Assembly (NCBI GenBank): GCA_016617855.1
Contig: JAECUM010001128.1
Span: 1-64,000 of the forward strand
DNA length: 64,000 nucleotides
Source: Megalonaias nervosa
Taxonomy: Eukaryota; Mollusca; Bivalvia; Unionida; Unionidae
Direction of reading: 5' to 3'
This document shows positions 1 to 12,674 of the stretch, in pieces. The notes below the pieces were generated by a model. It saw only the letters and a list, made by a program, of their open reading frames with translations, ran no database searches and had not been told where the DNA came from. Every line of letters starts with the position of its first letter. The first letter of the stretch is position 1. A program made the position numbers and the translations under genes.

Positions 1-1304
1 TATTTTTCTACCCTTGTGCGTCTGGAAAAACCACTAAAAGATGACTTTAATACAAATATATAGATATAATCATGAAATGCAGTGTCTATAATTAATATAT
101 ACAGCTTGGAGGAGTATAATATGATTGGTATCCATAGCAACCATTCAAAGGAAGACAATGTATATAATCAATTGAATATATGGTCAGTTAGAAATTTAAT
201 GTGTTTTTAGAAGAAAAAAAGTACTGGTAATTTTTTCACTGGTCTAGCATCATTTTAATGCTGAAATGAAGAGAATATGGCATTTATCTTTTTCCATTAT
301 TTTAATATTAGACTGATATGTTTTTACATGGTTATACAAGTTAAATTGCAATATTTTCACCATATGTTAATAAAATTTTGTGACACTTGTGATGATTGCC
401 AAATTCATAATGGTGGCTAGTACCTGTTTTAGCATATTTGTTTGTCAGTCTTTTAATGAAAGCAAATGGTGACCTGGTGTTTGAAGTGATTTCTGTTGTT
501 GTTGGTTGGTAATGGAGATATCTATCAAGGACAAAGACAATTTCAGTTGCAATGATTGTGTTTTTCAGCCTCTACATCACAAACATCAGTTTAGTTTAGC
601 TCTCTGACTGAATATGCTTTGGGAAAAATAATTTCACAAAATGGCCACAAAATTTAACAAAGTGCAGTACAGATTTCTTATGCAAATTATTGAAACTGAT
701 TGTCAGTTTGTCCTTGTGTTCAGGGTGATCCTACTAGTATATCTGCATTATATTTTTAAAATTTGCATTATTTGTAGATGCCATTGATATTTTTTTGTTC
801 ATTTTGCTGTTCTTTTATGAGATCCACACAGGTATATTGACATGTTTATTGTTTTCTTGTATTTACAAACCTAGATATATATTTTCAGTTAATGTAATTT
901 ATGCACATTTGGATGAAATGAATAAATAATTAACACGTATGGTGTGTATGTTATACATGTCATATAAAGCAATGCATTGTATTACATAGCAAGTATGAGA
1001 CAACATTGCCAGTTTTCACAGCTCATTCAAGTGGTAAGTTTAATTCTTCATTCCAGTGTCTAGCAACATGTATAAAAGACATTTTAAGTGTAATGAGATA
1101 TTAAAAAATCTTAAAATTAATATTATTTAGTTAATATATTGAAACATGTTACATTTTACTTAAAAACATAGTTTTCAATATAAATTATGAGGAACAAAAA
1201 TGTAAACAAAAAAAAACAGTATACATAGGGTTGTGGTAAACAGAAGCAAAAGTATTATCTGAAGACAGATTCAATAATCCATAATAACAACACATTATTA
1301 TTAC

Positions 1305-1341
<37 letters not shown>

Positions 1342-1558
1342 TATTATGAAAGAATACTTTCTAGATCTTTTTGAAAACTGACTGTATAGAAATATGTCAC
1401 TTGTTAAACTGTCCTCTATTCGATAGAATACAGGAGTACACATTAAAATTGTGAAGTATCACAAACTGTTTTGTTGCTGTTAATTTTCAACACAAAATTC
1501 ATTAATTCATTAAATTTAAAAGGAATGAGAAATTTAAAACAAGATTTTTACTTTTCAG
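1..1558. other. AT-rich non-coding stretch, presumed intron of the left-edge gene
   Basis: No exon or long open frame is recognisable here. The stretch ends in a good acceptor (TACTTTTCAG) directly before the coding exon at 1559, so it is most simply the last intron of that + strand gene. The only structured element I see is the ATT microsatellite near 1300. Confidence 0.5.
1293..1346. repeat. (ATT)n microsatellite
   Basis: A run of ATT triplets with one interruption (ACT) near the left end and a slipped unit at the right end. It is read as poly-Asn in one minus frame, which is an artefact. Confidence 0.95.
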
Positions 1559-1726
1559 CTACGTAACCAAGCAGAGACTGAACTCCGAGCCCTTAGGGCA
1601 GAGCTCACCCAGAAAAAAATTAACCTCACATTATCCCGTAACTCCCATTTGACAGCATTTGCACCTCCAGCCGCTGATATTCCATTTGTGACACCACGGC
1701 AAGCTGCTATAACACCCAGATCCTAG
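1559..1726 (+). CDS. Terminal coding exon of an unidentified gene (coiled-coil-like C-terminus)
   Basis: The exon follows a polypyrimidine tract and CAG acceptor and stays open for 55 codons to TAG at 1724-1726. It begins LRNQAETELRALRAEL, a charged, leucine-spaced stretch that looks like the end of a coiled coil. It finishes with a Pro-rich tail in which two TPR triplets occur (VTPRQA and ITPRS). Codon use is richer in G+C than the flanks, which supports real coding. The rest of the gene lies left of the window, so the protein cannot be named. Cytoskeletal or centrosomal coiled-coil proteins often end like this, but that is only a guess. An ATTAAA at 1946-1951 could be its polyadenylation signal. 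Confidence 0.6.
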   Translation, partial: LRNQAETELRALRAELTQKKINLTLSRNSHLTAFAPPAADIPFVTPRQAAITPRS

Positions 1727-1966
1727 CTGTCTGTCAGGAATTTAACATTTTTTTCATTCATCATTCGGCTGTATATGATGACTGTATCTTTTGATACAGC
1801 CATATTGAAATATCCGTCCTCTCACATCATTAGTTTGTGAATCTTGTAAGAGAGCTGTGATATTCATGTATTCCTTTTTCATTATTTATTATTGTGATAT
1901 AAAATGTATTATAAATCCAAAGCAAACATATAATTGTTTTATTTCATTAAAATTATTTTGTCTGCT

Positions 1967-2030
1967 CCTATTGGTCATTTAGGCTAAGACCTATTGGTCA
2001 TTTAGGCTAAGACCTATTGGTCATTTAGGC
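1967..2030. repeat. 23-bp direct repeat, about 3 copies
   Basis: Three near-identical head-to-tail units containing CCTATTGGTCATTTAGGC. They lie just beyond the likely 3' end of the left-edge gene. Confidence 0.9.
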
Positions 2031-2556
2031 TTCTTAAACACAGTTGTCATATTTGTTTATAAGGAAGTTACAGAATAATGATGTGGGTACAAGAAGCAAT
2101 TGTTTGAAGAGTGACTAATGCTTTTTTTATCTACATTTCAATGGCACAAATTTGCTCAATGTTGTGGAGAATCCATGTTTGTCAGTTTTCATAGGGAATA
2201 TGTTTAAACATTCTATGATATTGTAATGACTAATGATACTGGTGTCGACAAATGTGGTACTATTGTACTGAAGATGAGTAATGGAGCTGATGTTAGTTTA
2301 TTTTGGTTGATACTATGTAATTGATATAACCTTTAAATAAGTGCTGTTTAACATGCTCATTTGGGTTTGAAATATCTTCAAACATAACATGATTTTGCTA
2401 ATTGTACTTTACCCATCTGTATAGATACTTCAGTGGTTTCTTCAGTACTTCATTCATGATTTTAAGTTTTAAGTTTTAAGGCTGTAAGAACTTAACATTA
2501 GCAGAATTGCAAAGTTTCATGAACTTTGTAAATGCTGCAGGCCAAATTTTTAGTTC

Positions 2557-2930
2557 ACCTGGCCAGCCATAAGGCTGAGTGAACTAGTTTATGGTATGGT
2601 CCTGTGTCCATCATCTGTCAACACTTGCTCATTAAGACTCAGGAGGCTATGTGTCAAATCCAATTTTGATCAAGTTTGGAATATAGGTTTAATTTTGCCA
2701 AGATCTTGGTCAAGTTTGAATACAAGTGAGATCTATGCATGTTATTTATCTTATCCTGAATCTGATTGGTGGAGCTTGTTCAGGAGACTTGGTAAAAGTG
2801 CTTTTAGGATCCTACCTGAATCAGCCCAGGTCAGTTCTCATGGTGTGTCCCAGGATATGGCACTTTGCTCCCATTGCTTAGGCACATGATAGTCTTTGAT
2901 GTGCTGCTGTGTTGTTAAACACCTACCAAA
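2557..2930. repeat. Probable dispersed repeat of molluscan type
   Basis: The block opens with TAGTTCACCTGGCCAGCC and ends with a GTTGTTAAACACC tail. I associate such openings and tails with high-copy elements in bivalve genomes. Only one copy is present in the window, so the call rests on recollection of the motif. The 97-codon frame inside is probably not a gene. Confidence 0.35.
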
Positions 2931-3812
2931 CTCGATTGGCTGAGCTTACTGTCTCCCTTGATGTAGAGGCTATATTACTCATCAATCATATTGTCTCCCT
3001 TGATGTAGAGACTATTTCTCATCAAATTTAAATAAAACTTGCTTACTAAGATTATACAGTCAAGGTCTTGGATGAGTTCAATTATGAGCAAGAGACTCTG
3101 AAAATTTATTATGCCTTTATCTTTGGGAAGATACTTTTTAAAATGAAACTTTCAAAACTAGGTAAAATCGGCATGGTATAAAGTTTGTGATAGTATACAT
3201 AGGGTTGCTCTCAACAGTACTTCATTAACCATCATAGTGAAATAGTAAATTGTCAAGTTATGTAACCCAAGTGAATGATATCAGGCCTACTTGGGCCTCT
3301 TATTTGAGGTATTACATGTTTTTGAAGTCACATACAACAAGATGCAGCATACCTGACTGAGCAAGTCACTTGAAAATGGTCTAGTATTTGATTGCTGTTT
3401 ATTGAAGTTTGACCACATGTAAATTTATACTCTGGATATGAGAAGTTAATAAAGTTATGAAGAATAGAATTAAAATGTGTTACAGCCTTTTCATACTGGT
3501 TACTTGGAATTAAAGTGCTTCTATTCATAGGGGTCGAAAGGTAACTCATGTTACATGGGAGCATTATAATGAAGGATGTACAAACAAGGCTGCCATACTT
3601 GTGCATTAGAACACAAAGATAGAGAACTGTTATATAATTATGTGAAGTCACATTATAATTGGTTCTCATGGACACAGACTGAAATAAAGTAAAATCAATA
3701 ATAAAGCAAAATTTGACACTTTGGGTGGATCCATGACCATACCCATATTATAAGAGGGGTGACAGAATACTGAGGGGCTTTGTAGCATGGGGCTACTGTA
3801 AGGTTAAAAAAT

Positions 3813-4032
3813 TACCATATATACTGGTTTATAAGTCAAGTCAAACTGCAAACAACAAAGATTCTAATCTTCCATAGCTTAATGCACCTGCAGATCTGGG
3901 TCAGTCTTGTTTGTTCTACTGATTACTTCTAACAAACTGCAGACCCAGATCTGCCAGCACATTATGTGATGGCAGATCTGTGTCTGTGCAGTTTGCACTT
4001 GGAGTTGACTTATAAACGAGAATACACGGTAG
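3813..4032. mobile_element. Hairpin-bearing MITE-like element, copy A
   Basis: The ends are inverted: TATACTGGTTTATAAGTC at the left and GACTTATAAACGAGAATAC at the right. The interior carries hairpin arms built from CAGATCTGGGTC and its complement. Four further copies lie near 9008, 20580, 36555 and 36856. No transposase is encoded, so this is a non-autonomous foldback or MITE-type element. Confidence 0.7.
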
Positions 4033-4729
4033 AAGCCTGGCTGCTACAAGATTTGAAATTTACTCCATGGGACAAAGCAACTCTAACACTCAGAGGTGTA
4101 GATCCACTTCGTATTAATTCCTTGTGGCTGATGTGCATCCACATTAATTTTGGGAAAGCAATACTAAAAGAAAGTACATATACATACTTAAAATGAGAGA
4201 GCAAAAGATGTTTGGTCATTGATCTAAGCAAAACCTTAAATAACCACAATGCATATTGGAAGGAAAATAGCCTTCAATCCACAGTCCTTCCAGGATTTCA
4301 CAGTTGAACTAAGCTGTAATTCTTTTAATAAAATTGCTAGACACTTTTATTTCATGCTTTTCATCAATTCTAGTCAGATATACTCCTCAGCATGGTTTAC
4401 GTCCAAGTACTGTAGGCAATGGGTTGGTTTAGCTAGAACTGCACATAACAGGAAAATTGGGATTGTGAGTTTGTGTGGAAAATTTAGGTTTGCTACACAT
4501 CTTTTATATGGCAGTGGATCATCAGAGTTTGATTGATAACTTGATTTTTTTAAGGGTCTTTTAAATATTATAGAATATATATTTTGAATACATACCATTT
4601 CAAGTTGTGGACAGTGTTCTTTTTTTCAGTAGCATTCCTGTTTTCTATTTTTATTTTAGAGAACAGAAGTTCCTCTTCATATGAAGAGAAAAATCTCATG
4701 TACTTTTTTATTATAATGCTGACCTCTGT

Positions 4730-4965
4730 TATAAGTATGGGGACTTTATACTAAGGCATGTTCCAACACAGCTGTGTCATAGTAGTGACCTATTATAAGT
4801 GATGGGTGTTATACTGGATGTTTCAACACAGCTGTGTCATAGTAGTGACCTATTATAAGTGATGGGTGTTATACTGGATGTTTCAACACAGCTGTCATAG
4901 TAGTGACCTGTGTTGTAAAGGTGTCTTATATTGAGAAATATTCCAACACAGCTGTGTCATAGTAG
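4730..4965. repeat. About 60-bp tandem repeat, 3-4 copies
   Basis: Units contain CAACACAGCTGTGTCATAG followed by TAGTGACC and TATAAGTGATGGGTG. The two central copies are exactly 60 bp apart; the outer ones are diverged. Confidence 0.9.
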
Positions 4966-5087
4966 CACATACAAATACAAATAATATGGGTATTTACTAC
5001 AATACAGTACAATTCCAGTAGCTGTGATAAAACAAAATCAGCCAAATTTAATTGGATCCACAACTGTATCCATGTTACAAGAGTGGT

Positions 5088-5246
5088 GATATCCATGTTA
5101 CAAGAGTGGTGATATCCATTTTGCAAGAGTGGTGATATCCCAGTTACAAGAGTGGTGATATCCATGTTACAAGAGGTGATATCCATGTTACAAGACTGGT
5201 GATATCCATATTACAAGAGTGGTGATATCTGTGTTACAAGAGTGGT
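5088..5246. repeat. 23-bp tandem repeat, about 7 copies
   Basis: The unit is GTTACAAGAGTGGTGATATC plus CAT, with small variants such as TTTTGCAAGAG and a copy lacking TGG. The minus-strand open frame across it is a by-product of the repeat. Confidence 0.9.
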
Positions 5247-6361
5247 GTTGTCCTGAGAGACTTAGTCATGAGGGACCATTGTAATCAGAAATGTAATTTA
5301 AGTATACAACATCAAGTCCATCATATTTACCAGACAGAAGAGAGGATTAGGGACTTTACAATATTTGTACTAATATTGACTGGACATAACAGGATGTATT
5401 GAGTTTCAAATATTGCAACAACTTTTTCACGAATGTCACATTTCATTAAAAACACAGAAACCTGATGTCATCAAAACATCTTGGAGCAGTGGCCAGATTA
5501 AAAGTCGTACGAATAAAAATATACTGTAAAATGTCTGATAATGTCTCCAGTGTCTATTGTCATTGGATTTGTAATTGTTTTGTAATATTTGTAGATCCAT
5601 CAGATGTATATATTGCCATTACTGTTGTTATGTTTGAAGATCCTCTTTTATTTAAGTACATTATAGTTTTCTGTAATTAGTGTTCATTTTTTAATCAAAA
5701 TATATTCATGTATGTATATATGCATGTTTGTTGGCATATTCATTATTCAAGTGCTTAATAAATTAAACAAATTACTTTGTTTCATCCGTTATTTTTCCTT
5801 CCCAATAATTTTTTTAAAAACAGATCTAGTGGGAAAAAATTTAAACTGCGATAGAGACTCAAGATTTCTGTAATCATGTGTAACCATACTAATCAAAATC
5901 TTGATACAATTTTTAAGAACTGCCACAAAGCAAAGTTTATTATTTTCTTCTTCAGAAATGTAAAATAATCTCATTTGGCCACATTTTCATAGAAATAAAA
6001 ATAGTGTACTCGTTTTCTGACAAAAATAAATAATTAAAACGGAATTTTAATTACTACTCAATTCCAATACATTCTTCTTGTCTTTTCATAAAGTGTGTAC
6101 TTTATGATGATTTTAAAATTATTTATTAAAAAACATTTTATTTCAATGAATTAAGTATCTTTTAACGCATTACTTTAAGACATTTCTTGTGATCATTCAA
6201 TAACTAGGAGAAAAAAAAAACATTTTGTTTGGTATATTTGTCTGTATATTTTGGGGAATTTACCAACTGAATGTTTTCAATATTTACAATGTATATTTAA
6301 TAATATATAGCAAGGTTGTTACTTTTTGACAATATGTGCTGCATTAAAAGTCTGACAACCA

Positions 6362-9006
6362 CATATCTATTATTTTGCTGGCCATGTCTTGGTCTTGATT
6401 ACCATATATCGATTATCTTGCTGGCCATGCCTTGATCTTGGTTATCGTATTTCTCTTATCTTGCTGGCCATATCTTGGTCTTGATTACCATGTAGCTATT
6501 ATCTTGCTGGCCATGTCTTGGTCTTAATTACCATGTATCGATTATCGTGCTGGCCATGCCTTCGTCCTGATTACCATGTAACTGTTATCTTGCTGGCCAT
6601 GTCTTGGTCGTGATAACAATATATCGATTATCCTGCTGGCCATGCCTTGGTCTTGGTTACCATATTTCTCTTATCTTGCTGGCCATATCTTGGTCTTGAT
6701 TACCATATACTGATTATCTTGCTGGCCTTGTCTTGGTTGTGATAACCATACATCAGTTATATTGCTGGCCATACCTTGGTCATGATTAGCATGTATGTTA
6801 TCTTGCTGGCCATGTCTTGGTCTTGATAACCATATATCGATTATCCTGCTGGCCATGCCTTGATCTTGGTTACCGTATTTCTCTTATCTTGCTCACCATA
6901 TCTTGGTCCTGATTACCATGTAGCTATTATCTTGCTGGCCATGTCTTGGTCTTGATTACCATATATTGATTATCTTGCTAGCCATATATTGGTCTTGATT
7001 ACCATGTAGCTATTATCTTGCTAGCCATATCTTGGTGTTGATTACCATATATCTATTATCTTGCAGGCCATGCCTTGGTCTTGATTACCATGTATCTATT
7101 ATCTTGCTGACCATGCCTTGGTCTTGATTACCATATATTGATTATCTTGCTAGTCATGTCTTGGTCTTGATTACCATATATTGATTATCTTGCTAGCCAT
7201 ATATTGGTCTTGATTACCATGTAGCTATTATCTTGCTAGCCATATCTTGGTGTTGATTACCATATATCTATTATCTTGCAGGCCATGCCTTGGTCTTGAT
7301 TACCATGTATCTATTATCTTGCTGACCATGCCTTGGTCTTGATTACCATATATTGATTATCTTGCTAGTCATGTCTTGGTCTTGATTACCATATATCGAT
7401 TATCTTGCTAGCCATGTCTTGGTCTTGATTACCATGTAGCTATTATCTTGCTGGCCATGTGTTGGTCTTGATTACCATATATTGATTATCCTGCTGGCCT
7501 TGTCTTGGTCTTGATTACCATATATTGATTATCTTGCTAGCCATATATTCGTCTTGATTACCATGTAGCTATTATCTTGCTAGCCATATCTTGGTGTTGA
7601 CTACCATGTATCTATTATCTTGCAGGCCATGCCTTGGTCTTGATTACCATGTATCTATTATCTTGCTGGCCATGTGTTGGTCTTGATTACCATATATTGA
7701 TTATCCTGCTGGCCATGTCTTGGTCTTGATTACCATATATTGATTATCTTGCTGGCCATGCCTTGGTCTTGATTACCATGTATCTATTATCTTGCTAGCC
7801 ATATCTTGGTGTTGATTACCATGTATCTATTATCTTGCAGGCCATGCCTTGGTCTTGATTACCATGTATCTATTATCTTGCTAGCCATATCTTGGTCTTG
7901 ATTACCATGTATCTATTATCTTGCAAGCCATGCCTTGGTCTTGATTACCATGTATCTATTATCTTGCTGACCATGCCTTGGTCTTGATTACCATATATTG
8001 ATTATCTTGCTAGCCATGTCTTGGTCTTGATTACCATATATTGATTATCTTGCTGGCCTTGTCTTGGTCTTGATTACCATACATCGATCATCTTGCTGGC
8101 CATGCCTTGGTCTTGATTACCATACATCTATTATCTTCTTGGCCATATCTTGGTCTTGATTACCATGTAGCTATTATCTTGCTGGCCATGTCTTGGTATT
8201 GATTCCCATATATCAATTATCTTGCTGGCCATGTCTTGGTCTTGATTACCATGTTGCTATTATCTTGCTGGCCATGCCTTGGTCTTGATTACCATATATC
8301 AATCTTCTTGCTGGCCATGTCTTGGTCTTGATTACCATGTAGCTATTATCTTGCTGGCCATGCCTTGGTCTTGATTACCATGTAGCTATTATCTTGCCGG
8401 TCATGCCTTGGTCTTGATTACCATATATCGATCATCTTGCTGGCCATGTCTTGGTCTTGATTACCATATATTGATCATCTTGCTGGCCATGTCTTGGTCT
8501 TGATTACCATGTAGCTATTATCTTGCTGGCCATGTCTTGGTCTTGATTACCATATATCGATCATCTTGCTGGCCATATATTGGTCTTGATTACCATGTAG
8601 CTATTATCTTGCTGGCCATGCCTTGGTCTTGATTACCATATATTGATCATCTTGCTGGCCATGTCTTGGTCTTGATTACCATGTAGCTATTATCTTGCTG
8701 GTCATGCCTTGGTCTTGATTACCATATATCGATCATCTTGCTGGCCATGTCTTGGTCTTGATTACCATATATTGATCATCTTGCTGGCCATGTCTTGGTC
8801 TTGATTACCATGTAGCTATTATCTTGCTGGCCATGTCTTGGTCTTGATTACCATATATCGATCATCTTGCTGGCCATGTCTTGGTCTTGATTACCATGTA
8901 GCTATTATCTTGCTGGCCATGTCTTGGTCTTGATTACCATATGTCTTGGTCTTGATTACCATATATCGATTATCTTGATGGCCATGTCTTGGTCATGATA
9001 ACCATA
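6362..9006. repeat. 43-bp satellite array, about 60 copies
   Basis: The monomer reads CTTGCTGGCCATGTCTTGGT then CTTGATTACCATGTAGCTAT and TAT, 43 bp in all. Variants fall into classes (GTAGCTATT, ATATCGATCATC, GTATCTATT and CTAGCCATAT) arranged in ordered blocks. A five-monomer block starting at 6977 recurs 215 bp later at 7192, so local amplification used higher-order units. The array ends abruptly in MITE copy B at about 9008. Confidence 0.95.
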
Positions 9007-9007
9007 C

Positions 9008-9202
9008 ATGCTAAGTCTGATCCAAATCCAAATTGCACAGACCCAGCTCAGACATTGAATAATGTGCTGGCAGATCTGAGTCAGTGCAGTTTATTACAAG
9101 TAATAGTAAAACAAATGACACAGACCCTGAGCTGCTAGCACAGAGTCTATGTTATTGTGGTTTGGACCCGATTTATAAGTATGAATATATAAATATAAGG
9201 TA
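9008..9202. mobile_element. Hairpin-bearing MITE-like element, copy B
   Basis: The left end reads CTAAGTCTGATCC. The interior holds GTGCTGGCAGATCTGAGTC and ACACAGACCCTGAGCTGC hairpin arms, and the right end is TTATAAGTATGAATATATAA. This matches copies A, C, D and E in order and spacing. It directly abuts the 43-bp satellite. Confidence 0.65.
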
Positions 9203-9527
9203 CACCAAAATTTGTCCTTTTCTGAAGTGATCTGTTTACTGTCAAATACATTTCAAGAATCAAGCTGGCCATTGTATATGCTTCTCTGCATCAAACTGCA
9301 GAGACATGTCTGCCAGTGTTGGGGCAACTTTGGGGGCCAACTATTACATACCAAACCAATTTTTTTTTGTCGCTATTTTTCATAGATGACTATTTATACA
9401 AATGTTTTAAGAATTTATGCCAATTTAAATTTGCAAAAAAGAACTTAGAGTTATTCCTGAATAAAGTATAAATCAATTGAGTTTTTCATGTCTTTTCTGT
9501 TCAGTAGTTGCTGAATATTATCATTTG

Positions 9528-10085
9528 AAAACATGCTGCTGCATATTGTCATATGAAGACACTGCTACATACTGTCATATGAAGATGCTGCTGCATACTG
9601 TCATATGAAGATGATGCTGCATACTGTCATATGAAGACACTGCTACATACTGTCATATGAAGACACTGCTACATACTGTCATATGAAGATGCTGCTGCAT
9701 ACTGTCATATGAAGATGATGCTGCATACTATCATATGAAGACAGTTGCATATTGTCATATGAAGATGCACTGCTGCATACTGCCATATGAAGACACTGCT
9801 GTATACTGTCATATGAAGACACTGCTGTATACTGTCATATGAAGATACTGCTGCATACTGCCATATGAAGACACATTGCTGCATACGGTCATATGAAGAC
9901 TGCTGCATAGTGTCATATGAAGACAGAGCTGCATACTATCGTATGAAGACACTACTGCCCACTATCATATTAAGATGCACTGATACATACTGATATATGA
10001 TGACACTGCTGCATACTGTCATTAGACATACTGCAACATACTGTGATATAAAGACATTGTTGCATACATCATATGATGACACTCC
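9528..10085. repeat. 26-bp tandem repeat, about 20 copies
   Basis: The unit is ACTGCTGCATACTGTCATAT followed by GAAGAC, with 26-29 bp variants and growing decay toward the right end. The minus-strand open frame at 9705-9908 is repeat-derived. Confidence 0.93.
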
Positions 10086-10241
10086 TTACTCACAGCCATG
10101 ATTCTTCATTATTGTGCAACCCAAACATATAAAAAGAACAACTTTAGTAAATCCAAGATAACAATTTAAGTCAAACCAACCAAACCTTTTGTTTTGTTTC
10201 ATATACCCTCCCCACTTCTCCATTATTTATTGTTGTTGTTT

Positions 10242-10474
10242 TGGGGTTGAATGTAATTTCTCAGCGCAAGATAGGCAATACATGGTGGCCAATAAAAGCA
10301 GTGGAGGAAACACCTGGGAAATCCCCAGTAAGAACTTCCAACCCACAGGAAGCTACTGGCAGCTTTCTTACATACCCACATTAGCAAGCCTGAGACTCAA
10401 ACCCATGCGGACCAAGGTGAGATGGCTGTGATCTGTAAAGGCAAGTGCTATAATCCACTCAGCCACACAGGGCC
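10242..10474 (-). mobile_element. tRNA-derived SINE, family 1, copy a
   Basis: Read on the minus strand, the element starts with a tRNA-like head: an A-box-like TGGCTGAGTGG and a B-box-like GGGTTTGAGTCTC. It continues into a body shared with the copy at 62980-63213, including CAAGATAGGC and TACATGGTGGCC on the + strand. The GGTTGAATGTAATT tail resembles a decayed form of the other copy's end. Confidence 0.75.
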
Positions 10475-10900
10475 CCTCTATACTTTTTGCAGATTGAAAC
10501 TACCAACAAACTGCAGATACTGCCAAGATTCAATAACTTCAGTAATGGACAATGTTCTCAATTCCACAACATTTGTGTTACTCCTAATGTAATAGCGTGA
10601 GCACCTGGGAATGTGAGTACACTTGCCCCATTATATATTCCTGGATTACAATGCCCACACACTATGGATCTAAAAAACAAGCGCACGGAAAAAACACTTA
10701 ATTTTGTGGACCAACCGGATAAAAGAAGCAACTGGTATAGACCCTAAACCATTTAATAACAAGGGACCAGTGGACTTGGTTACATAAATCCTTATTAAAT
10801 ATGAAATGTATTTTTGCTGCAGTACTGTAAATAAACTTAAAACAGGACAATGATTTAAAATGCACATTAAGCAGTGATTTAATGATAATTGTTTGGTTTT

Positions 10901-11065
10901 GTAGGGTTTGATACCATTTTCAGCACATGGCAGCCAACCAGGAAAAACCACTGACCTACAGGAAGAGAATGGCCAACTTTCTCACTTACCTGGTCAACCT
11001 GAGAGTGAAACTCGTGTAGACTGAGGTGAGATGGGAAAGTGATCTGTAAAGGCAAGCACCTTAGT
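10901..11065 (-). mobile_element. tRNA-derived SINE, family 1, copy b, internally deleted
   Basis: It shares GTAGGGTTTGATACCATTTT, CAGCACATGGC and CTTTCTCAC landmarks with the other family 1 SINEs but is shorter. On the minus strand its 5' head merges into the 39-40 bp tandem array at 11041-11398. Confidence 0.65.
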
Positions 11066-11398
11066 CCAATTGACCACCCAGGGCTGTAAAGGCAAGCACC
11101 TTAGTCCAATTGACCACCCAGGCTGTAAAGGCAAGCTCCTTAGTCCAATTGACCACCCAGGTTGTAAAGGCAAGCACCTTAGTCCAATTGACCACCCAGG
11201 CTGTAAAGGCAAGCACCTTAGTCCAATTGACCACCCAGGGCTGTAAAGGCAAGCACCTTAGTCCAATTGACCACCCAGGCTGTAAAGGCAAGCACCTTAG
11301 TCCAATTGACCACCCAGGGCTGTAAAGGCAAGCACCTTAGTCCAATTGACCACCCAGCCTGTAAAGGCAAGCACCTTAGTCCAACTGACCACCCAGGG
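11041..11398. repeat. 39-40 bp tandem array made of a SINE head, 9 copies
   Basis: Each unit reads CTGTAAAGGCAAGCACCTTA then GTCCAATTGACCACCCAGG, with or without an extra G. On the minus strand this is the first 40 bp or so of the neighbouring tRNA-derived SINE and includes its A-box region (TGGTCAATTGGACTAAGG). Because 39 is divisible by three, both strands show spurious open frames. This is not a coding repeat. Confidence 0.93.
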
Positions 11399-12674
11399 CT
11401 CCAATTTAATGAAGTTTATAGACAATGCTTAAGTTATCTATGTTGAATTTTGTAACTTGTAAACTATATATGTACAAGTTTAGTTTTGGGTGTTGAATAC
11501 AAAAGACACAATGGTTTCACATACACATTTTACTTACAACCATATGTATACATCAACCTGAAACATACAAATTTTTTGCAATATAAAAATAATTATTTTC
11601 CATAATGTTGCTCATAGTGTGTAAATAAAGCATTTAATGTGAAATGCACTGACGGCAAATAGTGAAACTAGTATAAAACAATTTTTACAATTAATACACT
11701 GTTAAGAATGACAATCTTTTTTGTCAAATATTCTTGATTGTGCCTCAGATTCATATATTTCTCATAAATTCTGACAATGATACATATATACAAGTAATTT
11801 ATGTCTCTGACAGCTTGAGAAATGTTTGCAGCAAGTCAGAGTTATTTGCATTTATAAATAACAAAGATCCTCTTTCAAATTAATGTGACTTTTCCTTCTG
11901 TGTACAAGTAAAAGAGCTGAAAAAGGTGATTCACAAAAAGAACATGTTGTTAGAAAATTGTTTTTCTCAAAAATACTTACCCAAGCACAATAATATTAGG
12001 AAATACCTCTGAATCAGCCCTCCGTGAAAGACAGAAAACATCTTTCCACTTATTTACTGTAAGGGAAGTAACTCTTATAGATTAACTAACCTAACTCCTG
12101 CAATGTAGCCACCCATATTCTAGATGTACTAGATTAAGTAAAACCTCTAACAGGATGCTCCCAATTGTGAGAATGGGAGGAAATTATTTATTACAATTAG
12201 ATCAGGTTGGGTATTTTCTGAGAAAAATTTTTTACCAAAATATTTCCTTTTTCTGTCAAATACCTTCGCACATTAACAATATGAGAACAAATACAAAGAT
12301 GTGGAAATGCTTGTATATCCAACATCAACTCACATCATGTAGCAGCATGAATACCTCTCATCTGAAATTATGAACGTCTCCTAATGTGAGGTTAACACTA
12401 CACATGTGCAAGATTGATCCCTGGGCATATCCAATAACAGTTACGAGGTTATGCCATGTTCTGTGGTTATGATCTCATGAACATGTTATGGTAACTGTCT
12501 GGACAGCTACCATTGGCCTGACAATATTCAGTTGTCTCCTTTGAGTAGTCATCTCACACAAATAGAAGCTGGAGAATGTAGACCTGGCATGACAACCAAC
12601 TGACACATAACATTGAAAGGCCAGGCTCATGGAAATTACTTGTTATTTCATGAGCCTTTCATGAGCCGAAATCT

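Noticed and set aside
2596..2889. 97-codon + strand frame near the left-edge gene
   Set aside because: Lies wholly within a block that looks like a dispersed non-coding repeat; no domain recognised.
11061..11325. Open frames on both strands with repeated LQPGWS- or VKAST-type peptides
   Set aside because: The 39-bp period is a multiple of three, so frames stay open by construction; the DNA is a SINE-derived array.
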